A stretch of 64,000 nt of DNA, from contig OZ059897.1 of NCBI GenBank assembly GCA_964057225.1, positions 16,306,001-16,370,000 on the forward strand, given 5' to 3'. Below the pieces are notes generated by a model, which worked only from the letters and a program-made list of their open reading frames with translations, made no database searches and was not told where the DNA came from. Below, piece by piece: positions 24,740-38,655 of the stretch (its first letter is position 1; every line of letters starts with the position of its first letter). Both the position numbers and the translations under genes were made by a program. The stretch comes from Auanema rhodensis (taxonomy: Eukaryota; Nematoda; Chromadorea; Rhabditida; Rhabditidae).

Positions 24740-25219
24740 ATGTGTCAAATGTGGCAACGAATTCGTTACGGCGTTCGCTGGAACCCTGCGGAAAGATTAG
24801 CATTGGCTTCCAGAAATCTCAATTTGGCTAAAGTTAAGACTATTGATATTTCAATGGATCCTTTCCATGAAGGAAATCATTCTCTAAGGTAATTTAATAT
24901 TTTTGGGAAATAAAATTAATCCAAAATCTTAGAACTTTTTGGCACAGTATATCCGCACCTCGAGTTCGTATGACGAATCCAACTGTTAAAGTCAAAGCAG
25001 AGATTAGAAATGATAGGAAGCCACCTTTTTTTGTTGCCACCTTAGGTACCAAATAATAATAAATGTCGTTCTTTCATTTTTTTTCATACAGATGATGGCA
25101 GAAAATTGCAGTTTAATACAGATAATATGCCGGCTATGGATGTTATTATGAGATTCAATCGCTTATTAGGAAATGCAGAGTTAGGTAAGGCCGGAACAAG
25201 ACCTCGACCCAAAATTTAA
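24740..25219 (+). CDS. MRPL53: mitochondrial large-subunit ribosomal protein mL53
   Basis: Three exons (24740-24888, 24933-25045, 25092-25219) give 129 residues. The pattern KTIDISMDPFHEGNHSLRTF then VRMTNPTVKVKAEIRNDRKP then VATLDDGRKLQF follows human mL53 (…FCPFE…TRTFL…VR.TN….V.ADVRHD…V.F.DG..L). The identity comes from remembered alignment, and mL53 is a fast-evolving thioredoxin-like protein, so confidence is moderate. TTTCTTTCAG sits directly on the ATG, 158 bp after the AK6 stop, making it the last gene of the array. It is convergent with the globin gene 211 bp away. Confidence 0.75.
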
Positions 25220-25430
25220 TAAGAGTTTGTTGATTTTGTTATATTAGATAATGTTCTGTTAGTTTGTATTTGTAGTAAACTCAAACAAAAATTGTTTATT
25301 TTCCTGACAAAAAATTAATATTTTAAAATAGTGTTTGGACATTGAGATAGAATTGAGACCAAGGATAATAGTTAACGGTTTTTACAGGTATGAACACCAT
25401 AATGAAATTTATAAAATTGATACCACCCCA

Positions 25431-27312
25431 TTAATCAAAAGGCACCATTTGCTCACAATCCAATCGTAGTTGACGAACTTTGGAGTGAATTCCATCATCT
25501 CGATCCTCCTCCAGATGTTCAGTTGAAGATGACTTTCTGTATTAAATTATTTATTAGAAAAACATCTGCATATTTTACCGATGATGTCTAGCTTCTCCAT
25601 CAAATCCTGTCCTAAGTTCATCCGTCAGACAAGCAATAAGAGTCCTCCAAGCTCTAGCAGCTTCTCTGGTCTTCTAAGCATGGATGTCAGAAAATTTTTA
25701 AAAGTTAAAGTTTTAATTTTCTTAAGTATTTTTTTCGAAATCATACAAATAATTCCAATTTTATTGGTTTAGACAAAGATTATTACCTGGACAGATTCAT
25801 GCGTACAAATCCGTTCCATAGCAATTTCCCCTAATCTTTCCCATATATCGCTGAAATGCAGAAGTTGCTGAATAGAAAGTCAAAGAAAAATATTTTTACC
25901 GAAAAATCTCTTATTCTCTCTTACTTTCTCTATTACTCTTTCACTTTCTCTAGCAGAATGAAAAAGGAAAATAATTAGAGTTAAGGCTAAAAATTGCACC
26001 AGAACTGCACTTTACTGGAACTTTTTTTTCGGATTTATAAGTGAAAGTTCAAGGAAAATATGCGACAAGAAAGGTATAAACATGAGTCAGTTATTTCCTG
26101 TCATGCATATATATACTCTGGTTCTTATTTATTAGAGGAAATTCTCAAAGAAAGGTAAAAAAAACCTGGAGAACGAGCATGTTTTGGCAAGAATTGCATG
26201 CGAGGACCCGATCCTCTTGATACGGTCAATGCATTCAGCGTCATCATCTAAAACTGACAGAAGCTCATCAAAGAACCTGAAATAAAAATGAATTAAAGAA
26301 AAGTATTCTTGAAAAGACACAATTTTCTAAGCATAAGTCTAATAAAATTCCAAATTGAAAAATGAATTTTCAGATGATCTACCTAATTAGAAGCTTAGTA
26401 TGTGCTTCAAGAGTTGCGACATTTTCTTCTTCCTTGTTGAATGCGTCAACTAGAGCAGCTTTATAGAAAATCTAAATTTAAATTTTCAAAAATTTTTTCA
26501 TACCAGCACCAAACCTGTTTAACTTTGGGAGAAGCAATCTCAAGTTCCAACAAAATTTTTCGAAATGTAGCTCCCGCTTGTGGACGCATGAGACGCCATG
26601 ACATTGCCAATGCTTGTTTTTGGCTGAATGACAAAGATGATATAGATCCCATAGCTCCTGAAAATTTGGAATTTGCAGGTTTGCGAAGTGAATGTAAAAT
26701 GGATGAGAGATATCTTAGGATGAAAGACCAAGATGTTCCTTAAAAGATTTCTCGATGAATGACGCCATGTGCTTTGTCAATGTTTGAAAAATTACAATCA
26801 GAAGACTGATGGAATAGTAAAAACCAATTATAGCAAATTGTTGAAGTCATTCTAACAAAAATTTTTGGCCTTCTTTCATTTAACCATTTAATTTTTTTTA
26901 ATTAAAGAAAATGAAAATCTAAAATATAGATTTCAAAATTTTTATACAACTTTCTTTTATTTAACAATCATTTCAATTAAATGCTCAAAATATTTATTGA
27001 GTCAACAATACCTCTTCTTTGGGACTTTGATCGGCTAACCCTACTTCCCTTTCGAGCAAATCCATTGGCGCCTAAAACAAAGCATATAATAAAAATTATT
27101 TATTTACAATAAACTATTAAATTATAATGTGATAATCACACACCAACTAATTCAATTTAAAATTTTTAGTTTTTAAATAATCTCATATACTTTATGGTAT
27201 TATTTGTTGGGCTACCTGTACATTTTCGTATAACCGGGCTTTCTTCTTGAACCGTATAAGATCTGTTATATTTGGCCCGTCTATATGAAGCTGAGTTTGT
27301 GTCTGTTGCCAT
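25431..27312 (-). CDS. nematode globin (neuroglobin-like GLB family)
   Basis: Heme-binding globin, probably neuronal and sensory or redox rather than oxygen-storing, as for most C. elegans GLB proteins. Eight exons (27216-27312, 27012-27071, 26515-26657, 26383-26471, 26166-26276, 25787-25850, 25579-25673, 25431-25536) encode 254 residues. The globin fold starts near LSFSQKQALAMSWRLMRP (helix A). EAHTKLLIRFFDELLSVL covers the E-helix region. The proximal F8 His is in RIKRIGSSHAILAK. Helix G follows with DIWERLGEIAMERI, and helix H with AWRTLIACLTDELRTGF. An Arg/Ser-rich N-terminal extension of about 55 residues (RKGSRVSRSKSQRR) and a charged C-terminal tail of about 35 residues ending QMVPFD flank the fold. 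The ATG is 4 nt after a GTTTTAG acceptor, a likely leader site. The distal ligand was not assigned with confidence. Confidence 0.85.
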
Positions 27313-28009
27313 GTTTCTAAAACCTTGAATTTGGTAGAGATAATTCAAAGGGAAATAAAAACCGAGGCTACTGAATAAGAACAAATGAGGCGAACAAGAA
27401 ATATAGAATATATTCATAGGTAAAGTCAATTTTGAATGCATTTCTTAGCATCTCATACTTTTGAGCAGAAGCTGGTTGCATGTACTTTGAAATCATGTCT
27501 TAAATACACTGATTGAAATCCAATTTTATCAAAATTCAAACATATGTTTCTCGAAAACTTAATATCTTGGAAAACTTTGAACTTGTCATCCCAGTTGAAT
27601 TTAAATTGAGAATGAGTCTTTCTTGGTAGATAGAAAATTAATTAGAGTACAATAAAAAAGAAAAAGAAACAGGAAGTCCTAATGGTCATTCTTTATTATT
27701 TTCTTTGGTTCGCTTCTTCATTTTATTAACTGAGAAAACCTTCTTTTGACGTTCCATATAAAAGAAAAGTTTTTTTCGTTCTAGCAAACTAAAGAAATTA
27801 AAAAAAAAACTGCCAAGTCGTTAGCTTAAGATTAGCTGCTCATAATGGTATGACCCAAGAAAATGTCTCTCTAGCTATACTCTGTCACTCTGGCATGACT
27901 ACTTCTTTTCTATCATAGTTTTCCCGTTATCTCTCCTCCCATTCTTTGTCTTCTCTTCTAATTGCCAAAATTGATCTCATAAGTATCAATTCCCCATCGA
28001 AGAACGGCC

Positions 28010-28760
28010 ATCTATGTGAGGTCGTTGTCCGACCATACATCGAACTGAATACATCGAACTTCGAATGGCTAGAAAATGTGAGCTCCCTGCTTTGGCCATG
28101 TTACTTATCAGTTTCGGACGCATAGTCTTCGTTCTGGCTCATTTGAACACCACCTTTACGTAATAACTCTGCTTCAATGCGTATCCCAATGTGTTTGGTG
28201 TCATGTACATTTTTTAGTGGCTTCATAATTCACTGAACTATTCCTCGTCGAAGGAATCAATTCCGTTATTTATGTTAAGCCATATATCTACACATCTGAA
28301 AGCGTTACTGCATAAGATGTAGGTGGTGCTGCTCAAGCGGAACAAGACAGCAGGCAAGAACTCTGCTCGTGCTGAACCGTTATAACAACTTAGGCCGTCC
28401 GGCAATATTTATTACAAAAGTATGAAAATACAGAAAGTAAAGTTTGTAGTATCGCGAAATGTAGTCAATCATATCATCTACTGTAACCTTTGATTTGTCG
28501 GACAACGTTATTAAACACCAGTTAATATGAAAGCATGATATCACAGGTTCCAAATATTGATGATCTGCAAAGATCATTCTGTAACAGAGGCGACCTGACT
28601 CTTACTGCTACTATTCTGTGTTCTAGTACACAGTGCTCAATCTTACAGAAAATAAAAACAAAGCCCTTACTACAACAAGCCAAAGTACAACTCCCTGACA
28701 ATAGCTTATTTAACAATGCCGTTCAGATGTTCTTCCAAGCTTCCACAAAAAAAGTTTGAA
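28010..28760. other. patch of atypical composition, possible relic
   Basis: This patch is less AT-rich than its surroundings and has overlapping short open frames on both strands (for example a minus-strand frame containing DDMIDYISRYYKLYFLYF), with stops between them. It looks like a decayed coding or mobile element sequence, but no domain, terminal repeat or target duplication could be recognised. Confidence 0.2.
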
Positions 28761-29449
28761 AAGACAAAAACAGGAAAAGTAATTGAGACAGTATTTCAAA
28801 CTGAATAATTAATTTTACAAGGAAGGGAAGAAGGCAATTGTAACCATTGAAAGATATCATGAACATGCTATAAATGAAAATAATCCACATAAGAAAAAAA
28901 AGCTGAAATAGACAACAAGGAAATGTTCATATTATTGTTAAGAAAGTCCGTTTCTTGAAGATTTATGAAGTACTTGATCTTAATATTCTTCAAAACAACA
29001 GAAAGAAAAGTAGGCAAATTAGATCAAATTAATGAGTTGAATGCTATGAAGTCGTCTTAGAAAGCATCTTGCTATGTGAATATGCATCACAAAAACAAAA
29101 TAAACGAAAAAAACTGAATATTTTTTGGCAAAAGGCTGAGATCGAGAAAAACTTGTCGAAGAAACAGTTTCACAACCTAAGTTTGAATTGAAATAATATT
29201 AATTATAATTAATATATGCATATATTAATTTTTTTTCAAAATAGTTTTATAAACTCTAATTGAAATAAAGTTTAATTTGATATTTTAAAGAAAGCCTATA
29301 AAATGTAAAATTTTTCTTTGTTTTTGTTTTATTTGTGGATAACAAATATATATATATGTTTTAAAAACTTAATATTTATTCAATTCAGTTTAAATGCATA
29401 TATGTATAATATTTCGATATATGTATGTATATCACGTGTTTATAAAGAC

Positions 29450-29458
<9 letters not shown>

Positions 29459-29482
<24 letters not shown>
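29459..29482. repeat. (AT)n microsatellite
   Basis: A run of AT dinucleotides flanked by CATA and ACAT tetranucleotide copies. Confidence 0.95.
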
Positions 29483-29491
<9 letters not shown>

Positions 29492-31393
29492 TGTATAAAT
29501 ACTTGTTTCCGTTCTGTTGGAAAATTTAATAAAAAACAGAATAGATTAAGGGATAAAATTCACAATGCAACCGCTTGGCGCACTCTTTGGCTCAAAGAAT
29601 GACTTAACAAGCTTCACGTGAATATGACGTTAATATTAAGAGTTAAATTATATCAGATGTAATTATTATAGCATGCTCAAAAACGATAATATGACACAAA
29701 TATTAAAAGAAAAAATAACGTGAAGACTCAAGATGTAGAAATTGTCATATCATATGAGAGCATATGTTTCATTTTTCCACCCTTTTCATGAATATTTTTT
29801 GTTCGCGTTTCAACTATAGTTGAATATTTGAGTGTCAAGGGCGACTAGAAAAATGGAATGAACCATCAGCTTCAATTCTGTATAAGAGAAATAAGAGAAC
29901 TCTGGGGAGAAGTTGCATATAAAGGTTGTGCAGAAAGTGAGGCTAAGAGGTAAATTGGAAAGAAACAGAAGAAGCCGATCAGCAATAAACGAGTTCACAT
30001 CCGAAATTTGCTGACTTCAAGCACTTTAAGAGGCGTGATGAAATTTAATACGTCTTTATTTTTACTGGAATATTAGATGTTTCAAAAGTTCAATATTAAA
30101 ATAAAGGGAATCTAGTAACATTAATTCAAACCCCTATGAAAAATCATAAGATCTTTGTTTTTGTTGTAATCCACCACTGTATCATCTCCTTCACATTTTG
30201 CGAGTAAATTTTTTTGAAATAGAAATGTTCTCTTCTATTTGCCGGATAGAAGTCTATAAGATCTGAATAGGCAAGAAACAGAGAAGAGAAAGAAAAGTAA
30301 CTAAAACAGCTTGGATAATAGTCATCAAACATCAAAAGAAACTAATGTAATTTAGATTATACACACAGGAATATATGAGAAGAAGGATGTATAAAGAGAG
30401 ATATACATATATGTTGAATGTATATACGCATACATTTATATACAAATGCCTACAAATATTATTATTTGTTTATTGCATGTTGTTCTTTATTTTAAATTTC
30501 AAAATAAACAACATACTAATAATGTAAAATTGCCACCTTGCTTAATCCTGATAAGCATGTATCTTTGCTACACCTACAACTGCAGCTTATTTAGTATAAC
30601 ACAAACACATATACACAATTTGCTTCACCCTAAATTAAAAAAGCTCAGGTTTCCGTTTTTTTTCCAACAATAAACTACCAATTTAAATTATTTGGTTTTA
30701 GAACTTCATGTTCGCTAACAATTTCATCGGATCAGAAATGATCAATGTGCCTTGTTTAACAGAAGAGGAAACTTTTTAATATTCAAGTCATGATGTATGG
30801 TATATAAAATTATTGAGACTAATTAAACGAACAGCGAATCAAGAGACCTAATGTTAGAATTCTATTGGGCTTGCAATCAAGTATTAACATTTTTCATCTA
30901 TTCTCATGCTTCAATGCTGTTTGGAAATGTAATTTCACTGAAGAAATGGTGAGGATAGCAAGTAGATGGAAGCTTGAAAAAGACTCAAATAAACGCATGC
31001 ATGCAATAGCATAAAACTGAGGAAAAAAGCGAAGAAAGATAATGTGATGCTGTTCTAAAACCATGATGTTTATTTTTAGGAAATTACTTCCTAACGAAAA
31101 AATAAGGAAAAAACTGAATTTTAAAGTGAAAGAAAGATAGAGACTAATACTTAGAACGGGAAAGATAGAGCACGAGAGAAAGAGAAAGGAATAGACCGAA
31201 AGGCGACAAGAAGACTAACTTCAGAATTACCCGAAGAGAGACTAAGTGAGAAAAATGGAAAAGAATAATGCAGGAGGACGTAGACTTATATTTAACATGA
31301 GGGGTAGGTAGGAATAGAATCCAATGAAGTCAGGATGATCCAGATGTTAGATAAGTTTCAAAATATATATCTCGTATCCAATAACATTATACA

Positions 31394-31418
<25 letters not shown>
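31394..31418. repeat. (AT)n microsatellite
   Basis: A pure AT dinucleotide run in the gene desert. Confidence 0.95.
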
Positions 31419-31424
<6 letters not shown>

Positions 31425-34400
31425 TGGAAGTATATTATATAACAGCAATAGTATAAAGAACTCCAGAAAACTCAAAAACGCTGGCATATAAGGTTTTCCA
31501 ATTTGTTAAGCAGATTCGTATAATAAAAAAACTTTTATATCCTACGTAAAACATAAGATGATTTTTGAATGATCTATATGAGCCCTGATTTTTCTTCGTT
31601 TATCTTAATTATTTTATTTAAAAGTTGTAAATAGTCTGACAAAGAGTTTCCAAAATAAATTCTAGACATAGTAGTAAGAAATTCATCTCAATTTAATTAT
31701 ATATTGGAAATAATTGAAGTGGAAAAATAGAGTTAGTAAGCTGTAAAAAAATCTGTCACTGAATTAATATTAAAAATGAAGTTATTTTTGGATAAATAAC
31801 ATGAAACAGTTTGTAGTTTTGTGAATTAATGAACAGAAAGTTTGAGTGAGAAAGGTGTTTAATCGAAATAATCTTCATTTTGGCGAAATGTTTCAAAGAT
31901 GAACGCACAAAAGACCATACTGATATTAAATAAATATATCAAATATAAATTTTTCTGAGAAAATCCTCTATTTAGAAGGATAAGAATGGGAAACGAATCA
32001 AAAACAACCATAACAAAAGATTTAAAGTTTTTAGATCGTTTCAGATTTTCCAAACATTTCAAATATTGAAAGATTTCAAGTAAAATTATCAGTCTTAATA
32101 GAAGCTTTGACACTTGAAGACACATGAAATAGACAATATTACTATTTGTAGATGTTTTTGATATTCCTTTCGCTTATGCATGATAGAGAATTCAAGAGAT
32201 ATTTGAAACAAGGCAACAAGCTCATTATTAGCGACAATGCTCCAGAAACATTTCAACTTCTCTGTCTGATTACTATTATTTCTTTATTCTAAGCTATATT
32301 TAGAGGAAAATAGCTTCTTTCATCTCTTTCGCTTTTTTAGTTTTTCTCTAATATATGTATGTATAGCTATTTTCTTTTCTTTTTTTCAAACTACTAAAGT
32401 ATGTTACTTTATTCAAGACAACTATCTATATCTATAAATCATACTCTTACTATCTCCACATCATTAATATTAAAAATATCCTACAATTGTATTTTTCTTT
32501 ACATTTTTAAAAAATCTGTGTAAAAATTTTTAATATTATTAGAAGACAAACTATTAGAAATAAATTATGATGATGTGAAGACAAGGAACTAGAATCAAAT
32601 AAAATAGAATTTTCATTTCATTTCAAAACTTTAATTGTTTTTCCATTTTTCTAACTTTGAATCATTTATTGAATAGAAAATAATTCAGATCTAAAATTCA
32701 AATTTATTCGTATATTCTATAAAATGTTCTAGGTTGCCCTTAATGTACACTGAAAATTTCATGATTACATCAAACAAAAGGTTTAAAAAAATGATGAATA
32801 TAAGAAAGTTATAATATGTATGGGAGAATGAATTCTATTTTTAAATATGAATGAAATCATAAATCACTGAAAACAAACATTTTCATTTTAAGTCAATTAT
32901 TCTTGAGCTCTATATCTATCAAGTTTAATAAGCTTCAACTATAATGCAATGTGTTTGTGTTCAATGAAAAGATTCTTGCACTTTATCCTTTTTTTTAGTT
33001 GAATTATATTCAATAAATATGAAAAAATGTATTGAAACTCAAATTTCAATTATTATAATATAATATACTGTAAACTTATTAATTGATCATATAAAAATAA
33101 TTATATAATTAATTTAACAAATTTATATTTATATTAGAATACTGTATTTTGCAAATTTATTAATTGCTATCAATTTTATAATATATTTATATCTATAAGT
33201 ATGTATATAACCTACTTTTGGTTGTCACGCGACACGATTGAGTTCTTCGAAAGTTGAAAGCTGGTGAAGATTGTGGTTCTTCCATAATTCAAATTCTGAA
33301 ATCAAATATATATTATTTTATATATTGAGATATGTTATAAAAGTTTCACAATCATTATCTGAGAATAATGTCAGAAGCTTTATATTTACATAATTTACAC
33401 GAGATACATAAGAGAGTAGGAATTTGCTTTAAACAATAAAATTTTCAATAATGTTTGCAATGTGGCAATTATTTTAGATTTGAGTTGCTGAGGCAGAACA
33501 ACACAAAAGTTATTCATTTGATAGAATAATAAAATATATATAATTGTGAAATAATAGAAAACAACAATGAAAACTGTGTATGAAACAAGAAAAATTCTAA
33601 ATTTTTCTCCGATTGTTTGCTAAAATATGAAGAAAGAGAAGTGTTTATTTTTTTTCGGAAGCATTAGAGTGACTACGAAACAGAAACTAGGAAATCAGAT
33701 AAGGTGTATTGGGGTTTCGTATAAGGACCAATCTGAAAATTTTCTTGAAGCAACAATTGAAATTTTTTCAGTTACATAATCATAAATTTTTTCTTCAATA
33801 TATATGCATACATTAGATGTAACTTTAGTATTTATACAATATTATGAAAAACAATAATTATACCAATTCATTCAAATAAATGTATTATATATTTTGAAAA
33901 GTAAATTAAAAAAAAAACAAAAATGTTAAATTTATGAATTTGATACCAGTTATAAAATTTATGAAAGATAATTATTACTAAATAAAAACTATTTCCATGG
34001 TAACTTTTTCATATTTTAGATGAAAAACGTAAATAAACGCGAACTTCAATCATAACAATGACTTTAAAAAAATTATTATTTTTGATTATCTTTTAAAACG
34101 TCTTCCTGAAATTTTTTGTTCAGCAAAAGTAAATTATCACAAATTATTCGAAAAAAAAGGGAATATAGTTGAAGCTTAATGCTAGATCAAAAAATTTTAG
34201 AATAAACCTGCAGATTGAAAACGCGATGGAAGAAAATGTATAAAAGCCACTAACACCCAAGAGGACATGTCTATGAGCGTGGATTCCAGCTGTGGGTAAC
34301 TTCTACTACCAAGCAACAGAGTTCAAATCTCTTCATCGCTACCCTTGCTCTTTCCCTATCTATCTCATTCTCTCTCCTTCTCTCTTTCCTCTATTAATCT

Positions 34401-34550
34401 TTCCAGTCACCCCTATCTATATTGAAAATACTCTTCGCTTTTTTTCAACTATTGTTCTCTATATCACTATATATACTATATATACATATATATATGCATA
34501 TATCAAAATGATAATAAAATATAAACTATAGACAAATTATTTGATTAAAA

Positions 34551-34581
34551 AACCTCATTCAAGTTTCGGAAGAATGAGGTT
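34551..34581. repeat. perfect 10-bp inverted repeat (hairpin)
   Basis: AACCTCATTC (34551-34560) is followed by an 11-nt loop and its exact complement GAATGAGGTT (34572-34581). Flanking A and T runs could lengthen the stem with one bulge. No promoter or conserved RNA was recognised, so its function is unknown. Confidence 0.6.
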
Positions 34582-37500
34582 CTTTTTCACCATATGTTTC
34601 CATTCCAAAACGCTTATATGCAGTGAAAAGCTAAGTAATATGTAGGACACGATCTTGCAAGGCATAATAAAAAATTTTAAAAAAATTTTAAAAATAGGAA
34701 ATAATACATACAATAGTTGAATTATTCTGAATAATTGAAAGATTCACAGCTAATTTTCCCAAACAAATAATGATGAGATTATTTACGAATATGATTTGAG
34801 AGAAACATAATGAATATTGGATTAGGTGAAAAAATTAATTTGAAAATAAAAAAAAATTACTGAAAGCACATATGTATATTACCATCTTTCTTTGTTTCTA
34901 TATTCTATGTAGATAGTTTTTGATTTCTTCGCTCTTAACGATGTCTGAAAATGACGATGAAGATGTAGATATGGCTGTTCTCTCTTTACACAGGACATGG
35001 GACAAAGTAATTTCCTAATATGAGCAATCACGCGAATACATGGTCTTTTGAGCAAGAAAGAAGATGTATGGAAGCAGCTATATTGTGACGGAGAAGAAGA
35101 GGTGGGTACATACACGACCATGACTAAGGACAATAATTATGTTCAAAAGCTTAACCTGCAGAAGAATTTTAGCGATAAAATGAATAGTAGTACTAGGGAA
35201 CATATGACAATCATATTCCGAATGCAACTGGAATAATCTTAGATCAGAGATTGGTATATGTGATTTGAACTGTTGAAGACATTATTTTCTTGAAGAAAAG
35301 GATAAGCATAAGCATTATGCTATGCAGACAAACAGTGAAGGAAACTGAGATTGAAAACCCAATGAGATTGTGAGGTCAACAAAGATATTTCAAATAAGAA
35401 GATGTAGTGTCATCTTCGTCGCATTTACGAAGCTGGTTGTATCACATTGTTCTCTTATGTGTTCGTACGGAAAGTACAGAAAACGAAAAATAATAACGAA
35501 CGGAAATAAAAAAAGAAAAGTTTTAAAAAAAAAGAAAAAAGAGGAAACGAGAAACGAGAACGTTAAGCAAGAAAATGTTCATGTTTGAAGCACAAACCCA
35601 TTTGAAGTTCTCAAGCCAACATGATAGCTATTTCGAATATATTCGAACAATTTTAAAGGTGAAAGGTTGTTAACAGGCATAATTATTCACAAAATGAGGA
35701 TGAAGAATAAAATATTTGAACAGGGAAGAGCTGATTTTCAAAGAATATTTTGACATGATGGCTCTAAATAGTAACTAAACTAATTAAAAATAAGGCAAAA
35801 TGCAGAAATAGCAGTATGTGCGCAATTTTTTGGTTACAACCTAATTGAATTAAGCTACAATTTCTACTTCATTCTATTTTATTGCTTTGTCATTATTCGT
35901 ATGAATAATTTTAATAAAAAAATATTAAGAAATATGATTTTTCTTTTACGAAATCACCTTAATACAATCTGAATATCGGATAAGATGTTGGGTATAAAAT
36001 TTCTTCCGTATAGAATCATAAAGTAAAAAATGTATTTCGGCAACATCATGAAAAGTTATAACTAAAAGTAAACGCTTAAAAGATCAATCTGAAAGATTGC
36101 CATACACGAAAACGAAAAACTACCCATACATATATAAATGTGTATATTTGAAAATGCAACAGGAGTATGTATATGTGTATAGCGGATTTATTCGTTTTGC
36201 CTTGAAAATAAGGATTGATTAACTAATTTGAGGAGAATGGTCATGAAACTAGAGCAAACCACCACTCGAATCCTTACTGATTCGCAACATCAGAGGCCTA
36301 TATTTAGAATGAACATCTTGGTGATGACGCGGAAAAGCCTTCATAGGTTAGTTTAAACACTCACTGCTTGTTGAAACAGATGTCTGAACGATGTTGCAAT
36401 GTAGAATTTTGGAAATTTAGAAAAATCCCACAGATGAGAGCAAAATGAAGAAAATACGAGGTAACATCGAAATGGCAGAGTAGGCTAAACGGTTTCTGAA
36501 GAAAGGCACTCATAAGTTGTTAACTATTAGAGACAATGTTTCCGATTCAGAAAACTTATTGTGAAGTAGAGCATAGAGTCTGGAAAGTAAGAAAATGTCC
36601 CTTATACATGATGGCATACTTCCTCCTTCTCTCTTCACCTTTTACTAGCTTTTTTTCTTCTTAACTTTTTATGTCTTTTATTCTCTTAAACTTATATGAG
36701 AAAATATTTGACTAAGTTTTTTTTAAATTTTACATAGCTTACAGCTCTGCAGTGGTGCTATTTTAAAATCGCTTAGAGAAAAGAATAAGATATCAGAACA
36801 AAGCCAAAAAGAAAACAAATTTCTTGTTCTTTGTTTGCATGCATCAGATTTGCAACAATGTATTCCAAAACTAAACGAAATATTCTAAAAATGGAAGAGA
36901 GGATGATGTGATAAAATGATTGAATCATTGCCCGAAAGCATTGATGGATATCAGTCTATGAAATTAAAGATGGTAAGTTTAATTAAATAATGAAAGAATC
37001 AATAAAGTAATAAACAAAATTATGACCAACAATAGAAATAGAAATATATGTATACTTAACACATAAAATTGAAATGATCCGAACAATTTTAAAATTACAG
37101 CTAATTTACTATAATATTGATGATTACAGTGTAAAAAAGTCAAAATATTCTTACATCAACAACTTTTTTATCTTTGCGTTATCTTTTGTACTCAGTCCAA
37201 TACTTCAATAACGCCTGATATGCAGTATATCATGAATAATTAATTATGGTCTAAATGTGTATCATGATGTGAGTAAAGTGAGCAGACTGATGTTAGAGAG
37301 CAGATGAGTAACAAGGAAACGAAATCTGGGCAGAAATGAGAAAGGGTAGATACAGAAGGAGAGAAAAAGAGAAAAAAAGAGACAGCTAGTGAAAGACAAG
37401 AGGGGATAGAAGAAGAAGCACAAGAAAAGAAGCGAGAAATAGAATGTTTGAATAATATAACTTGGATATGTTATAGCATAGCTTCTGTTAAGAACATTGT

Positions 37501-38655
37501 TGAAGAATATAAGGTAGAATTTGAAAAATATTAATGCCAAAAAACAGTCAGTATGTTGAAAGTTTATGTAATAAGTTATATATCAAGATACAAAGATGAT
37601 ATAACATGAAACCAAAAAATGAAATTATAAAAACTTTATTTGAATAGAAATGAATGTTCTAAGATTCTTTCTTTTTTTTAAATAAATTGCACTCTAATTG
37701 AAAAAGGAATTAGCACCGCCTTGTTTCTATCCGACTTTGCTGCATTTAATTGGAACTAAAAACGCGATAGAAGATGCCCTAAGGACATGGAACTGAGAAG
37801 TCATGTACAATTAACATGAAAATTTGTTAGAAGTTTTTAACTTATGAAAAGCTTGAAGTATAAAGAAAAAAGCTTGGAATAATTGTGAAAGCAGGACTAC
37901 TGGAAACGAACTCAATAAAACGATTTAAAATTAATTAATTACTGCAAATTAATAATAAATTTTAAGTGAGATATTGAAATTTCACATTTGTATCGTGAAT
38001 TATACAAGAAGTTTATCGTGCATTTAGTATTATAGCCTCATGAAACCTTGCATATTTTTCTCAACCGATCGTTATGAATGTCAAAAAGAAAATAAATCAA
38101 CGTAACAAATACGGATCACACGGGATTTATTCATTTTAGCAAAATTTAAACAATATCACATCTGATTGTATGGTGTAATTATACCCTTTTTTATTTTTAT
38201 GCTATCTATGCTTCTGCTTCAGCACTCAACTCATCACACACAGCTTTTCACTTTACAAAAAAAGAAATGTTTGAACGAATAAGAGTTTTTTTAAATCTAA
38301 TTCTCATTAACAATCATTATATTCATTTACACAACGCATTTTTCTATTTATTTTCTTAACGACTCATAAAAACATGAATAGATTCACTTGTTGTAAAACT
38401 AAATATAGCTAATGAAATATTTATCTCTTTCATTTTATGGAACATATTATTATCTCTGATGTTTTGCAAATTCAAGCTTTAGATATAAGAACGTGATCTT
38501 CTGAAAATCTCGCATATTTCACTCTCACAACGAAAGATCGTTGTAGAACCTACATTACCTACAATGTATGTATGTAAATTTCTAGCAATGTTAATGATTG
38601 TGAATACTTTTTTTTACTGTAAAACTTAGAACAGTTACATATAAACACTTATAAA

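Larger units (their letters stand above)
20766..25219 (+). other. probable trans-spliced operon: PUS3-RTRAF-AK6-MRPL53
   Basis: Four co-directional genes are separated by 163, 176 and 158 bp from stop to next ATG. The three downstream ATGs are each preceded with zero spacing by a polypyrimidine plus AG (TTATAG|ATG, TTCTTAG|ATG, TTTCAG|ATG). In nematodes this spacing and acceptor placement mark polycistronic pre-mRNAs resolved by spliced-leader addition. The products act on tRNA modification, tRNA ligation, 18S rRNA maturation and mitoribosome assembly, which makes functional coupling plausible. The operon is inferred; no transcript evidence is available here. Confidence 0.78.

Noticed and set aside
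22652-25219. Independent promoters for the inner genes of the array
   Set aside because: The spacers are only 158-176 bp and must hold the preceding 3'UTR. The acceptors sit on the ATGs, so trans-splicing is the simpler reading.
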